Under the pieces are notes generated by a model that made no database searches, was not told where the DNA came from, and worked only from the letters and a program-made list of their open reading frames with translations. From Bacteroidales bacterium (lineage in GTDB: Bacteria > Bacteroidota > Bacteroidia > Bacteroidales > UBA932): a DNA stretch of 64,000 bases. Shown here in pieces: positions 11,272 through 20,881 of the stretch; positions within the stretch are counted from its first letter, which is position 1; every line of letters begins with the position of its first letter. The position numbers and the translations under genes are program-made. Where the stretch lies: assembly GCA_017560825.1 (NCBI GenBank), contig JAFZED010000040.1, forward strand, positions 1-64,000, written 5' to 3'.

Positions 11272-12579
11272 ATGAAACTTGAACAGAACAGAATTGATGA
11301 TCTTAACCTCCAGGTTACCATCACAGTAGCAGCTGAAGACTACGCTGACAGCAGAAAGAAGAGACTTAACGATTTCAGAAAGAAAGCAGAGATCAAGGGT
11401 TTCCGTAAGGGTATGGTTCCGGCTTCTCTCGTTGAGAAGATGTATGGCCAGCAGGCTCTCGTAGATTCAGTTAATGACGTGATTGCAGAGTCTTTGAACA
11501 ACTACATCCAGGAGAACTCTCTCCGCGTGCTTGGTGAGCCGCTTCCTGCAGAGGAGCAGCAGTCACACGTTTGGGAGGCAGGTAACGAGTTTACTTTCAC
11601 TTTCGACATCGCTGAGAACCCAGAGGTCTCTTTCGAGCTCTCTAAGGAGGACGAGGTAGTTTACTACACTATCACAGTAACTGAGGCTGCTAAAAAGGAG
11701 ATGAAGGACAACCTTCTCCGTCAGTACGGTTCACTTGAGGAAGGTGAGGCTGCTAAGGAGGACGATTTCATCATCGTTGATTTCGAGCAGGGTGATATGA
11801 AGGTAGAGGGTACTTATGTAGCTCTCCGCAATGTAGCTGAGGCTGCACGTGCTTCATTTGTAGGCGTAAAGGTTGGTGATGTTCTTGACGTTAACGTAAA
11901 CGAGGCATTCGAGAACGAGACAGACCGTGCTTCTATGCTTAAGGTAAGCAAGGACGAGCTTGCTACTCTCGATCCAATGTTCAAGATGACTGTGAAGAAC
12001 GTGAAGACTTTCGTTCCTGCAGCTCTTACTGAGGAGACTTTCGAGAAGGTGTTCGGTGTGAAGACAGAGGCTGAGTTCGACGCTAAGATCGAGGAGAGAA
12101 TCCGTGCTGAGTACGCTCAGGAGGCTGACTTCCGTTTCTCTAAGGACGCTAAGGCTTTCCTTCTTGAGAAGGCAAATGTACAGATCGCTGAGAACTTCCT
12201 CAAGAGATGGGTATATGTCGTAAACGAGGGCAAGTTCACTATGGAGGACATCGAGAAGGATTGGGAGTTCTTCATCGCTGACTACAAGTGGCAGATGGTT
12301 CGCAACTTCCTTATGAACAAGTATGAGGTGAAGATCGAGGAGGCTGACCTTCTTGCATCTGCAAAGGGCTTCGCAGCTTACCAGTTCGCTATGTACGGAA
12401 TGAACAACGTTCCAGAGGAGCAGCTCGAGTCATTCGCTAAGAACATCCTCTCACAGGAGGAGCAGGGAAGAAGAATTCTCGATCAGGTAGAGAACGAGAA
12501 GACTTTCGCTGCAGTTCGTGAGGTCGTTTCACTCAAGAAGAAGAAGATCTCAGTAGAGAAGTTCCGCGAGTTGAACTAA
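11272..12579 (+). CDS. tig: Trigger factor
   Basis: This is the ribosome-associated chaperone that meets nascent chains at the exit tunnel. The N-terminal ribosome-binding signature GFRKGMVP is at residues 43-50. A divergent FKBP-type middle domain spans about 150-245, followed by the helical C-terminal chaperone arms. Its 435 residues fit Bacteroidota trigger factors. The codon choice is strongly biased to a small set of codons (GAG, CTT/CTC, GCT), as expected for a highly expressed gene. It has its own strong promoter and a terminator immediately downstream, separating it from clpP, although the tig-clpP-clpX order is the classic proteostasis cluster. Confidence 0.95.
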   Translation: MKLEQNRIDDLNLQVTITVAAEDYADSRKKRLNDFRKKAEIKGFRKGMVPASLVEKMYGQQALVDSVNDVIAESLNNYIQENSLRVLGEPLPAEEQQSHVWEAGNEFTFTFDIAENPEVSFELSKEDEVVYYTITVTEAAKKEMKDNLLRQYGSLEEGEAAKEDDFIIVDFEQGDMKVEGTYVALRNVAEAARASFVGVKVGDVLDVNVNEAFENETDRASMLKVSKDELATLDPMFKMTVKNVKTFVPAALTEETFEKVFGVKTEAEFDAKIEERIRAEYAQEADFRFSKDAKAFLLEKANVQIAENFLKRWVYVVNEGKFTMEDIEKDWEFFIADYKWQMVRNFLMNKYEVKIEEADLLASAKGFAAYQFAMYGMNNVPEEQLESFAKNILSQEEQGRRILDQVENEKTFAAVREVVSLKKKKISVEKFRELN

Positions 12580-12590
12580 ATTGATATACT

Positions 12591-12618
12591 GGCCGGCTCG
12601 CAAGAGTCGGCCTTTTTT
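12591..12618 (+). terminator. Intrinsic terminator of tig
   Basis: A GC-rich stem GGCCGGCTC/GAGTCGGCC (one G-T wobble) with a short loop is followed directly by TTTTTT. It starts 11 bases after the tig stop. Confidence 0.85.
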
Positions 12619-12662
12619 GTAACAGGTCAGGTTCCCTGCCATATATATTAGAAAAGATTTAT

Positions 12663-13334
12663 ATGAATAAGGAATTTCAGAAATACGCAGTCCTGGAGCA
12701 CGGCATCAGCTCTATGACAATGCATAGGTATTCGTCAATATATGACGGATATATTAACCCGACCATCATCGAGGAGAGAAAGCTGAATGTCGCATCGATG
12801 GATGTGTTCAGCCGTCTTATGATGGACAGGATTATCTTCCTCGGTGTGCCGATCGATGACGATGTGGCAAACATTATCCAGGCTCAGCTCCTGTTCCTCG
12901 CTTCTAATGACAGCAGCAGCGACATATCCCTTTACATCAACACACCTGGCGGTCAGGTTTCTTCCGGACTCGGCATCTATGACACAATGCAGATAATTGA
13001 GCCTGATGTGGCTACAATCTGTACCGGAATGGCTGCCTCTATGGGCTCTGTTCTTCTCTGTGCAGGTGCTCAGGGCAAGAGATCTGCCCTCAAGCATTCA
13101 CGTGTGATGATCCACCAGCCTCTTGGAGGTGCACGTGGTCAGGCTTCTGACATCCTCATTGCTGCTCAGGAGATCGAGAAGACAAGAAATGAACTCTACA
13201 ACATCATTTCAGAGCATAGCGGCCAGCCGATCGAGAAGATTTATGCTGACGGTGACCGTGATTTCTGGATGACCTCGCAGGAGGCTCTCGAGTATGGAAT
13301 GATTGATGAAATCCTTGCTAAGAAGAAGAGATAA
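12663..13334 (+). CDS. clpP: ATP-dependent Clp protease proteolytic subunit
   Basis: This is the serine peptidase that forms the tetradecameric ClpP barrel and degrades proteins fed by ClpX. The catalytic triad is Ser126 ([12 protein letters not shown]), His151 (VMIHQPLGG) and Asp200 (GDRDFW). The spacing of 25 and 49 residues matches the E. coli enzyme. Its 223 residues include an N-terminal propeptide-like extension of about 30 residues relative to mature E. coli ClpP. The stop overlaps the clpX start by one base (TAATG), which indicates translational coupling. Confidence 0.97.
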   Translation: MNKEFQKYAVLEHGISSMTMHRYSSIYDGYINPTIIEERKLNVASMDVFSRLMMDRIIFLGVPIDDDVANIIQAQLLFLASNDSSSDISLYINTPGGQVSSGLGIYDTMQIIEPDVATICTGMAASMGSVLLCAGAQGKRSALKHSRVMIHQPLGGARGQASDILIAAQEIEKTRNELYNIISEHSGQPIEKIYADGDRDFWMTSQEALEYGMIDEILAKKKR

Positions 13335-14557
13335 TGGCGAAGTCACACAAGAATAATTCAGGCAGGTACTGTATGTTCTGCGGAAGGAGCGAAAATGAAG
13401 TGTCGCTTCTTCTCCAGGGACTTGATGCGTGCATATGTGCTGACTGTGTCAAGCTTGCAGGTGACTATGTCAAGGATTTCAACAAATCCTCAAAGCCTTC
13501 CCGCAAGTTGGATAAGGTTGAGTCCCTGCACAAGCCGATGGAGATCCATTCCTTCCTCGACCAGTATGTGATCGGTCAGGACAGGGCAAAGAAGCTACTT
13601 TCTGTTGCAGTCTATAACCATTACAAGCGTATAAACAACAACCTTGAGGCAGACAATGAGTTCGAACTCGAGAAGTCTAACATTCTTATGGTCGGTCCTA
13701 CCGGTACTGGTAAGACATTGATGGCCAAGACTATAGCCCGCCTTTTGAATGTGCCGTTCACTATTGTTGATGCAACTGTGCTCACAGAGGCCGGTTATGT
13801 CGGTGAGGATGTGGAGAGCATACTCTCGCGTCTTCTTCAGGAGGCAGATTACGATGTAGCAAGGGCAGAGAGAGGAATCGTGTTCATCGACGAGATCGAT
13901 AAGATCGCTCGTAAGAGCGACAATCCGTCGATCACCCGAGATGTGTCTGGAGAGGGTGTGCAGCAGGCTATGCTCAAGCTTCTTGAGGGTAGCGTTGTGA
14001 ATGTGCCACCTCAGGGAGGACGCAAGCATCCGGAGCAGGAGTTCCTTCACGTGAACACTCAGAACATCCTTTTCATCTGTGGCGGAGCTTTCGAGGGTAT
14101 CGAGAGAAGGATTGCCCAGAGACTTAACACACAGGTGATCGGCTTCGGAGCAGGTAACAAGCAGCAGATCGACAAGGATAATCTTCTTAAATATGTTGAG
14201 GCTCAGGACCTTCGTTCGTATGGCCTTATTCCTGAGATCATCGGACGTCTCCCGGTGATCACTTATTTGGATCACCTCGACAGGGAGGCCTTGAAGAGGA
14301 TCCTTGTGGAGCCGAAGAATGCCCTTATGCGTCAGTATGAGAAGATGTTCGAACTTGACGGCATAAAACTTACAGTGGAGCCTGAGGTCCTTGACCTTAT
14401 AGTTGACACTTCGATTGAGAACAAACTCGGTGCACGAGGCCTCAGATCCATCTGTGAGGCCATTATGACTGATGCGATGTATGAGGCACCGTCTTCAAAC
14501 AAGAAGACATTCAAGCTTACACTTGCATACGCAAAAGACAAACTTGAGAAAAAATAG
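13334..14557 (+). CDS. clpX: ATP-dependent Clp protease ATP-binding subunit ClpX
   Basis: This AAA+ unfoldase delivers substrates to ClpP. The N-terminal zinc-binding domain has Cys13, Cys16, Cys35 and Cys38. The AAA+ module shows Walker A GPTGTGKT, Walker [10 protein letters not shown], the pore-loop region with GYVGEDVES, and the sensor-2 arginine region GARGLRSI. The IGF-type ClpP-binding loop appears as VIGFGAG. Its 407 residues match the family. It is coupled to clpP by a one-base stop/start overlap. The dipeptidase gene follows after 19 bases, so it may share the transcript. Confidence 0.97.
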   Translation: MAKSHKNNSGRYCMFCGRSENEVSLLLQGLDACICADCVKLAGDYVKDFNKSSKPSRKLDKVESLHKPMEIHSFLDQYVIGQDRAKKLLSVAVYNHYKRINNNLEADNEFELEKSNILMVGPTGTGKTLMAKTIARLLNVPFTIVDATVLTEAGYVGEDVESILSRLLQEADYDVARAERGIVFIDEIDKIARKSDNPSITRDVSGEGVQQAMLKLLEGSVVNVPPQGGRKHPEQEFLHVNTQNILFICGGAFEGIERRIAQRLNTQVIGFGAGNKQQIDKDNLLKYVEAQDLRSYGLIPEIIGRLPVITYLDHLDREALKRILVEPKNALMRQYEKMFELDGIKLTVEPEVLDLIVDTSIENKLGARGLRSICEAIMTDAMYEAPSSNKKTFKLTLAYAKDKLEKK

Positions 14558-14576
14558 AAATTTAAATCGACCCCAT

Positions 14577-15923
14577 ATGAAGACATACATTGAGACTAAT
14601 AAGGAACGTTTCTTCGAGGAACTGTTTTCTTTGTTGAGGATTCCTTCTGTGAGTTCTCTGGAACAGCACAAGCCTGATATGCAGCGCTGTGCTGAAAGAC
14701 TCGTAGAGCTTCTTCTTGAAGCCGGTGCAGATGAAGCTGCCGTTTACCCTACAACAGGCCATCCGGTAGTCTTCGGCCAGAAGCTCATCGACCCCTCACT
14801 CCCTACAGTTCTTGTCTATGGACACTACGACGTGCAGCCTGTAGACCCTATCGAACTCTGGCACTCAGATCCGTTTGAGCCTGAGATCCGCGATGGAGCA
14901 ATCTATGCACGCGGTGCCAATGATGACAAGGGTCAGCTCTTTATGCACATCAAGGCATTTGAGTTTATGGTGCGTGAAGGCGGACTCAAGCACAATGTGA
15001 AGTTCATCCTCGAAGGTGAGGAGGAGATCGGAAGCCCATCACTTGCAGCTTGGGCCAAGGAGAATAAGGATATGCTCGCAGCTGACATCATCCTTGTATC
15101 TGACACAACAATGATCTCAGAGTCTGTACCTTCGATAAACTGCGGAATGCGTGGTCTTTCATATGTAGAAGTAAAGGTAACTGGCCCTAACAAGGACCTT
15201 CACTCAGGCCACTACGGCGGAGCTGTCGCTAACCCGATCAACGTACTCTGCGATATGATTTCGTCCCTGATCGATAAGGACGGCCACATCACAGTGAAAG
15301 GCTTCTATGATGATGTGGTAGAGCTTTCTGACGAGGACAGAGCAAAGCTTTCAAGAGCTCCATTTGACATCGAGGAGTATAAGGAATTCCTTGATATCAA
15401 GGAAGTCAAGGGTGAGGCGGGTTACAGCACACTCGAGCGCACCGGCATTCGTCCTTGCCTGGATGTGAACGGTATCTGGGGCGGTTACACAGGAGAAGGT
15501 GCAAAGACAGTCCTTCCTTCTGTAGCTCACGCAAAGATCTCTATGAGACTGGTTCCAAATCAGGACAGCGCGACTATAACAAGACTCTTTACCGAGCACT
15601 TCCTCTCGATTGCACCTGACTATGTCAAGGTGGAGGTTATTCCTCATCACGGTGGTGACGGCTTCCTTATTCCTATCTCATCTCCAGCCTACAAGGCAGC
15701 TGAGAAGGCAATGACTGAGGTTTATGGCATTGAGCCGGTACCGTCGCGTGGAGGTGGATCTATTCCTATCCTTGCTGACCTTCAGCGTATTCTCGAAATC
15801 GATCCGCTTCTTATGGGATTCGGTCTTGAGAGGGACACAATCCACTCTCCAAACGAAAGCTACCTGCTGAAGCAGCTCTTCGCCGGAATGGAAGCAATCG
15901 CATTGTTCTACAGATATTATTAA
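14577..15923 (+). CDS. M20-family dipeptidase / metallopeptidase
   Basis: This is a dinuclear zinc peptidase of the M20 (carnosinase/CNDP-like) group with 448 residues. The start is the ATG at 14577, giving MKTYIETNKERFFEELF. The same frame extends upstream into clpX, but that part is basic and unlike the family. Metal and catalytic residues are visible: His83 and Asp85 in YGHYDVQPVD, Asp116/Asp117 in ARGANDDKG, and Glu149/Glu150 in EGEEEIGSP. The dimerisation lid domain lies in the middle, with the typical DLHSGHYGG. There is no signal peptide, so it is cytosolic and probably releases amino acids from short peptides. Exact specificity cannot be read. Confidence 0.93.
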   Translation: MKTYIETNKERFFEELFSLLRIPSVSSLEQHKPDMQRCAERLVELLLEAGADEAAVYPTTGHPVVFGQKLIDPSLPTVLVYGHYDVQPVDPIELWHSDPFEPEIRDGAIYARGANDDKGQLFMHIKAFEFMVREGGLKHNVKFILEGEEEIGSPSLAAWAKENKDMLAADIILVSDTTMISESVPSINCGMRGLSYVEVKVTGPNKDLHSGHYGGAVANPINVLCDMISSLIDKDGHITVKGFYDDVVELSDEDRAKLSRAPFDIEEYKEFLDIKEVKGEAGYSTLERTGIRPCLDVNGIWGGYTGEGAKTVLPSVAHAKISMRLVPNQDSATITRLFTEHFLSIAPDYVKVEVIPHHGGDGFLIPISSPAYKAAEKAMTEVYGIEPVPSRGGGSIPILADLQRILEIDPLLMGFGLERDTIHSPNESYLLKQLFAGMEAIALFYRYY

Positions 15924-15933
15924 GGTAAATATT

Positions 15934-16776
15934 ATGACTAGAAAGGAGTTATTTGAGCAGATTCAGGCTAAGAAGAGTATGCTTTGTGTAGGCCTGGACG
16001 TGGATTTTGACAAGATGCCGGCACACGTGAAGGCTCTTGCAAATCACGGAGAACTTGCTGTCAAGGGTGAGCTTTTCAAGGGTAAGGCCCGCTCGATTGT
16101 TGAGTTCAACAAGGCTATTGTTGATGCCACAGCGCCTCATTGTGTGGCTTACAAGCCGAACCTCGCATTCTATGAGTGCTATGGAATCGACGGAATGCGC
16201 GCTCTGGATGCTACAGTTGACTACATCCGAACTAAGTATCCTGAAATCTTCCTTATCGCAGACGCGAAGAGGGGAGACATCGGCAACACAGCAAAGATGT
16301 ATGCAAAGGCTTTCTTTGAGGAAATGGATTTTGATGCAGTGACTATTGCACCTTATATGGGAGCTGACAGTGTGACTCCGTTCCTTGAGTACAAGGACAA
16401 GTGGGCTATTGTGCTTGCTCTTACATCAAATGCATCTGCCTACCAGTTTCAGAATGCTCAGAAGGATGGAAAGCCTCTTTATCAGGCTGTTATGGAGGAA
16501 ATGATGGAGATCTCTACACCAGACAATATGATGTTCGTTGTAGGTGCTACCAAGGCTGACAAGCTCACTGAGCTCAGAAGTTTCTGTCCTGACAATTTCT
16601 TCCTTGTACCTGGAGTAGGTGCGCAGGGCGGCTCAGCAGAAGAGGTCATCGCTCACGGAGCAAATGACCACGGCGGACTCCTCATCAATTCTTCAAGAGG
16701 AATCCTCTTTGCTGACAGCACTGAGAATTATGCTAAAGTGGCTGCTGAGGTCGCTGCAAAGACAGCTAACCTATAG
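15934..16776 (+). CDS. pyrF: Orotidine 5'-phosphate decarboxylase
   Basis: It catalyses the last step of UMP synthesis, decarboxylation of OMP. The 280 residues fit the longer type-2 PyrF subfamily found in Bacteroidota and actinobacteria. The catalytic D-x-K-x-x-D array is ADAKRGDIGNT, with Asp110, Lys112 and Asp115. Substrate-binding segments CVGLDVDFDKMP and VPGVGAQGG are present. It lies 10 bases after the dipeptidase and may be co-transcribed. Its last codon and stop overlap by six bases the end of the convergent downstream gene; the shared sequence is the palindrome CTATAG. Confidence 0.95.
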   Translation: MTRKELFEQIQAKKSMLCVGLDVDFDKMPAHVKALANHGELAVKGELFKGKARSIVEFNKAIVDATAPHCVAYKPNLAFYECYGIDGMRALDATVDYIRTKYPEIFLIADAKRGDIGNTAKMYAKAFFEEMDFDAVTIAPYMGADSVTPFLEYKDKWAIVLALTSNASAYQFQNAQKDGKPLYQAVMEEMMEISTPDNMMFVVGATKADKLTELRSFCPDNFFLVPGVGAQGGSAEEVIAHGANDHGGLLINSSRGILFADSTENYAKVAAEVAAKTANL

Positions 16777-17406
16777 TGCCTTTATAAAGAATTCCTTGCA
16801 CATCTTGCGGCTTATGTCGTAGGATGTGCAATCTGTTTTTCTGAGTACCCTGTTTACATCAGAAAGATCGCAGACATAGAGTCTGTCTATAAGGGAAAGG
16901 TAGATGGTGGAGTACTTGATGTCCAGGTTTCTCTGAAGATCGCTGGCGTACTCCATCGCCAGGATGACTTCCTCTTCCGAGAGGTTGTCTTTGCAGAAAA
17001 TATATAGACCGTACTCCTGGAAGTCGCCATAGAATCCTGCTCCTACCTTGCTGATCTTGCTTTCGATAATGCGTCGAAGCGGCTGGGCGAGGCGCCAGTA
17101 GTCGTACTCGAGTGAACCTATATAGCGGCCGTCCTGGAGACCGTAACCATAACCGCTGCTGAGAATCTGTCCGATTTCCTCCTTGTCTTTTTCTTCTACA
17201 GTCAGGCCTGCCATTTCCTTGAGCAAAGCCTTTGCTACATCTTTTGTCGGCTCCATTGCTCTGGTCACTTCTATTCCTATGCTCTTGTCCGGCATCTGAA
17301 GGTCTGGCCTGTCTTCATTCACAAGACCGGCATACTTTTCTCCAAGAATTGTCTCCAGGCAGATCTGAGCGTAGCGCTCAAAGAAACAAGTGTCGAATTT
17401 TCTCAT
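16771..17406 (-). CDS. Uncharacterised protein with a PD-(D/E)xK-like pattern
   Basis: I do not recognise a named family for this 211-residue soluble protein. The N-terminal part contains ERYAQICLETILGEKY, followed by EDRPDLQMPDKSIGIEVTRA. That gives an acidic residue, then Pro34-Asp35, and an E46-V-T48 on a predicted beta-strand. The layout resembles the PD-(D/E)xK nuclease core, but with Thr where Lys is usual, so catalysis is doubtful. There is no signal peptide or membrane segment. It is monocistronic, convergent with pyrF and overlapping it by six bases. A housekeeping gene family specific to Bacteroidales is possible. The function is unknown. Confidence 0.65.
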   Translation of the reverse strand: MRKFDTCFFERYAQICLETILGEKYAGLVNEDRPDLQMPDKSIGIEVTRAMEPTKDVAKALLKEMAGLTVEEKDKEEIGQILSSGYGYGLQDGRYIGSLEYDYWRLAQPLRRIIESKISKVGAGFYGDFQEYGLYIFCKDNLSEEEVILAMEYASDLQRNLDIKYSTIYLSLIDRLYVCDLSDVNRVLRKTDCTSYDISRKMCKEFFIKAL

Positions 17407-17434
17407 ATATTCTTAAATAAATTTAGAATATGTC

Positions 17435-17561
17435 TTGCCCCAGGTTACTATTTTCATTATATTTGCCTTGTTCTTGTGAAAGAACTTCTTTAACACACAC
17501 AATTCAATTCAAATTTTCTTTTTGGGCAGGACTATCCGTGAGGTTCGTCCTGCTTTTCTTT
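17435..17561 (+). ncRNA. Candidate small RNA with its own promoter and terminator
   Basis: On the plus strand, between two minus-strand genes, a promoter-like TTG (17435-17437), a 20-base spacer and TATATTTG (17458-17465) is followed about 60 bases later by a hairpin. The stem is GCAGGAC (17526-17532) with GTCCTGC (17547-17553), then TTTTCTTT. A transcript of about 90 bases (roughly 17472-17561) would contain an ACACACACA tract able to pair with the TGTGTGT just past the terminator. No convincing reading frame lies in it. This is inferred from signals only; no known RNA family is recognised. Confidence 0.4.
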
Positions 17562-17578
17562 GTGTGTGCCTGCTCTTT

Positions 17579-18835
17579 CTACTCGAACTCTTTAGCCAAT
17601 CCGCCCTCGCTGGTCTCCTTGTAAAGTGACGGAAGGTCCTTTCCTGTCTGCTTCATCACATTCACGACCTGGTCGAAGGTCACGCGGTGTCTTCCGTCGG
17701 TGTAGAGTGAATATATTCCTGCGTCAAATGCTCGTGCTGCTGCGTAGGCGTTTCTTTCTATGCAAGGGATCTGTACAAGTCCTCCAACCGGGTCGCAAGT
17801 GAGTCCGAGGTGGTGCTCAAGGCCCATTTCAGCTGCGTACTCAATCTGTGACGGACTTCCTCCCATAAGCTGGGTCACGGCTCCTGCCGCCATTGCGCAG
17901 GCTACTCCGACCTCACCCTGGCATCCCACTTCAGCTCCTGAAACTGAAGCGTTGTACTTTACTATGTTTCCGATAAGACCGGCTGTAGCAAGGGCTCTTA
18001 CAATTCTCTGGTCGCTGAATCCGTAGGTCTTCTTGAGGTGGTAAAGGACGCTCGGAAGTACGCCGCAAGAGCCGCAGGTCGGTGCTGTCACTATGGTTCC
18101 TCCGCTGGCGTTTTCCTCGCTTACCGCAAGTGCGTAGGAGAAGATGAGTCCTCTTGTTCTGAAGGCATCACTCTGGCCGTCTGCCCTTACGAAGTAGCTG
18201 AGGGCCTTTCTTCTCATATTCAGAGGTCCCGGAAGTGCTCCTTCCTGGTCTATTCCGCGCTCTACTGCTTTCTGCATTACGTCCCATACAAGTTGCAGGT
18301 AATCCCAGAATCCGTAGTTGCTGCCTTCGACTTCATCCACGTACTCCCAGAAGCTCTTTCCGCTTCTGTTGCACCAGTCAAGGATCTCCTTAAGGGTGCT
18401 CATTCCGTAGAGCTCGGAGCTGTCCTCGTCTTCTACAGGCATCTCCATACAGATGATGTCTCCTCCTCCTACACTGTAGTAGGTCCATTTGTCATAGAGG
18501 TCGCCGTCGAAGTTTACAGATGCTATCTTCATTCCGTTAGGGTGCACCTGGAGGTTCTCTTTAGGCTTCCATTCTATTACGACATCGCCGCCTCTTTTGT
18601 CTTTGCTCTCTAGGGTCTCCTTGTCTGTCCATTTCCAGGTGGAGAATGCCTCTTCAACAGCCCAGTCTGTAAGGTGGCCTTTGCCGGTCGCCGCGAGGGA
18701 ACCGTAGAGAGTCACGTGAAGATGGTCGGCATCGCTGTGGTGCTCCAGATAATGCCTTACTGCCTTGAAAGGACCCATTGTGTGACTGCTGGATGGGCCC
18801 TTACCTATTTTATATATGTTCTTTATAGATTTCAT
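17579..18835 (-). CDS. sdaA: L-serine ammonia-lyase (iron-sulfur serine dehydratase)
   Basis: It converts L-serine to pyruvate and ammonia using an oxygen-labile [4Fe-4S] cluster. The single-chain form has 418 residues. The N-terminal beta domain begins with the family signature GPSSSHTMGP (residues 13-22). The alpha domain carries cysteine motifs in APTCGSCGVLP, GAEVGCQGEVGVACAMAAG and CDPVGGLVQIPCIERN, which supply the cluster ligands. It lies 11 bases downstream of the DPP-IV-like peptidase gene on the same strand. An operon is likely and links peptide breakdown to amino-acid fermentation. Confidence 0.95.
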   Translation of the reverse strand: MKSIKNIYKIGKGPSSSHTMGPFKAVRHYLEHHSDADHLHVTLYGSLAATGKGHLTDWAVEEAFSTWKWTDKETLESKDKRGGDVVIEWKPKENLQVHPNGMKIASVNFDGDLYDKWTYYSVGGGDIICMEMPVEDEDSSELYGMSTLKEILDWCNRSGKSFWEYVDEVEGSNYGFWDYLQLVWDVMQKAVERGIDQEGALPGPLNMRRKALSYFVRADGQSDAFRTRGLIFSYALAVSEENASGGTIVTAPTCGSCGVLPSVLYHLKKTYGFSDQRIVRALATAGLIGNIVKYNASVSGAEVGCQGEVGVACAMAAGAVTQLMGGSPSQIEYAAEMGLEHHLGLTCDPVGGLVQIPCIERNAYAAARAFDAGIYSLYTDGRHRVTFDQVVNVMKQTGKDLPSLYKETSEGGLAKEFE

Positions 18836-18846
18836 TGTTGTCCGTT

Positions 18847-20850
18847 TTATAGATAATCTTCAAAATACATCGAGATCTTGTCGTGCAGGTGGACTCTGTC
18901 CTTGCCCATCACATTGTGCTCTGCGCAAGGATAAGGGAAGTAGTCGACCTGTACGTTGTTCTTGATGCACTCCCTGATGAAGCTGAGACTATGCTCCCAC
19001 ACAACCACAGGGTCGATGGCACCCTGGCATATCAAGAGCTTGCCCTTCAGGTCCTTTGCCTTGTTGATCAGGCTTGTCTTCGCATATCCCTCAGGGTTGG
19101 TGGCAGGATTGTCCATATATCTCTCGCCGTACATCACCTCGTACCACTTCCAGTCGATTACAGGGCCGCCGGCAACGGCTACCTTGAATATTTCAGGATA
19201 ATTGGTGATAAGGGATATGGTCATAAATCCACCGTAGCTCCATCCGTGTACGCCGATCCTGTCCTTGTCGACATATGGGAGGTCCATCAGCATCTTCACA
19301 CCCTCGATCTGGTCTGCCATCTCCGCCTGGCCGCACTGGCCGTGGATCGCCTGCTCGAAGGCAAGGCCGCGGTTCTCTGTGCCTCTGTTGTCCTGGACAT
19401 AGACGAGGTAGCCGCGCTGAGCCATATACATCTCCCATCTGCGGAGAAGTCCCAGGTAGGTGTTCTGGACCATCTGCGAATGTGGGCCGCCGTAGACATA
19501 GACTATTACAGGGTACTTCTTTGACGGATCGAAGTCCTTCGGCTTGATGAGCCTGTAGTAGTTGTCGTACTGGCCGTCAGCACTCTTTATGGTGCCGAGG
19601 CTGATCTCTGTGTAGGCATAGTCGAGGGTCGGGTCTTCAGCTGTGAGGAGGTTGCTGACTTTCTTTCCATCTGTCTTACAGAGGTTTATCACTCTTGGTA
19701 CGGAAAGTGAGCTGTAGCTGTCTATAAAGTGCTTGCAGTCAGGGCTGAGCTGGACATCGTGCCAGCCTTCCTCAAATGTGAGTCTCTGAGGTTTGCCGAA
19801 AGAAGCTTTGACTACTCCCTTCTTGAGGTTCTTTATCTCGATTCTGAAGAGATGGTTCTCCACAGGCGAGACTTCGGCCGAGGTGTAGTAGATGTACTTT
19901 CCGTCATTTGCCACATACTGAACGTCAGCGTCAACTGCTGTAAGTCTACGGATGTTTCCGCTGTTGTCGCAGAGGTAGAGGTTGCGGTAGCCGTCGATGT
20001 TGGCTGTGCGGTAGAGGAAGATGTTGTTGAAGCCTTTAATGAAATATAAAGGGTCTACAGGCTCCACGTATTTGTCGTTGTCCTCTGTAAGAATAGTGTT
20101 GAGGCAGTTTCCTGTCTCAGGACAATACTCATTGAGCTTAAGGTGCTTCTGACTTCTGTCGAGCACGATGATGTAGAGTTTCTTGGCGTCAGGTGACCAC
20201 GTGATGTTGGTCAGATAGGTGTCATAGCCGAAGTCATCTGCCTTTGCGTAGACAGTCTCGCCTGTAGCTATGTCATATATTCCCAGCTGGACATTCTCTG
20301 AGTCCATTCCCGCCATCGGGTACTTGATTTCCTTGAGGGAACCGGTGCGTGTGGTGATGTCCAGGAGAGGGAAGGATGTTACCTTGGTCTCATCCTTTCT
20401 GTAGAAAGCGACCTTTGTGCTGTCAGGTGACCAGAAGATTCCTCCGCTTATGCCGAACTCGTTGCGGCTTACGATGTCTCCATAGGTGATGTTGCTGCAG
20501 GTGCTTTTTGCAATCACCTTCTCATTGCCTTCCTTGTCTATCAGGTAGAGGCTCTGGTTCTTTGATATGGCGTGGAGTTTCTTTGCTGGCACTGCCTTGT
20601 AGTCACTGTACTCACCTGTGGCTATGTTCCAGTACTGCCACTTTCCGTCTTTATGCATCAGGATCTCGTCGGAATCAGCCCATCTTGCAGAGAGGTTTGC
20701 CGGAGAGAGTTCCCTTGAAAGTATTGTTTCCTCCATTGTGAGGATCTTGCCGTCTTGATTGTTTGCAGGTCTGGTGCTTATGATTCCCGGCTGCGCCGAG
20801 AGAGTCATTCCGAGGCACAGAAGCCCAATAACAAAAGTCATCTTCTTCAT
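18847..20850 (-). CDS. Secreted S9B prolyl peptidase (dipeptidyl peptidase IV-like)
   Basis: The 667-residue protein starts with a signal peptide (MKKMTFVIGLLCLGMTLSAQ). It has an N-terminal beta-propeller with WSPD repeats and the segment SRNEFGISGG, then an alpha/beta-hydrolase domain. The catalytic triad is Ser538 (GWSYGGF), Asp613 (GAIDPVV) and His645 (AEHNVM). This matches the S9B group, which removes X-Pro dipeptides from peptides in the periplasm. The exact specificity (DPP-IV, DPP7/11-like or another) is not proven, but S9B layout and length favour DPP-IV. A TACCTTTG box at 20881-20874 is a plausible -7 element. Confidence 0.92.
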   Translation of the reverse strand: MKKMTFVIGLLCLGMTLSAQPGIISTRPANNQDGKILTMEETILSRELSPANLSARWADSDEILMHKDGKWQYWNIATGEYSDYKAVPAKKLHAISKNQSLYLIDKEGNEKVIAKSTCSNITYGDIVSRNEFGISGGIFWSPDSTKVAFYRKDETKVTSFPLLDITTRTGSLKEIKYPMAGMDSENVQLGIYDIATGETVYAKADDFGYDTYLTNITWSPDAKKLYIIVLDRSQKHLKLNEYCPETGNCLNTILTEDNDKYVEPVDPLYFIKGFNNIFLYRTANIDGYRNLYLCDNSGNIRRLTAVDADVQYVANDGKYIYYTSAEVSPVENHLFRIEIKNLKKGVVKASFGKPQRLTFEEGWHDVQLSPDCKHFIDSYSSLSVPRVINLCKTDGKKVSNLLTAEDPTLDYAYTEISLGTIKSADGQYDNYYRLIKPKDFDPSKKYPVIVYVYGGPHSQMVQNTYLGLLRRWEMYMAQRGYLVYVQDNRGTENRGLAFEQAIHGQCGQAEMADQIEGVKMLMDLPYVDKDRIGVHGWSYGGFMTISLITNYPEIFKVAVAGGPVIDWKWYEVMYGERYMDNPATNPEGYAKTSLINKAKDLKGKLLICQGAIDPVVVWEHSLSFIRECIKNNVQVDYFPYPCAEHNVMGKDRVHLHDKISMYFEDYL

Positions 20851-20873
20851 AATCTAGCGTTGTTATATCTTAA

Positions 20874-20881
20874 CAAAGGTA
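20874..20881 (-). promoter_or_regulatory. Candidate -7 box for the peptidase-sdaA unit
   Basis: TACCTTTG on the minus strand fits TAnnTTTG, 24 bases before the peptidase ATG. No clear -33 element is seen. Confidence 0.45.

Noticed and set aside
14472..14576. Upstream extension of the M20 peptidase frame
   Set aside because: The 35 extra residues are basic, lie inside clpX in another frame and precede the conserved family start MKTYIETNKERFF.
17430..17624. 64-codon frame in the gap next to sdaA
   Set aside because: It begins upstream of the candidate promoter, overlaps the sdaA end and has no protein-like composition. The gap is better explained by an RNA.
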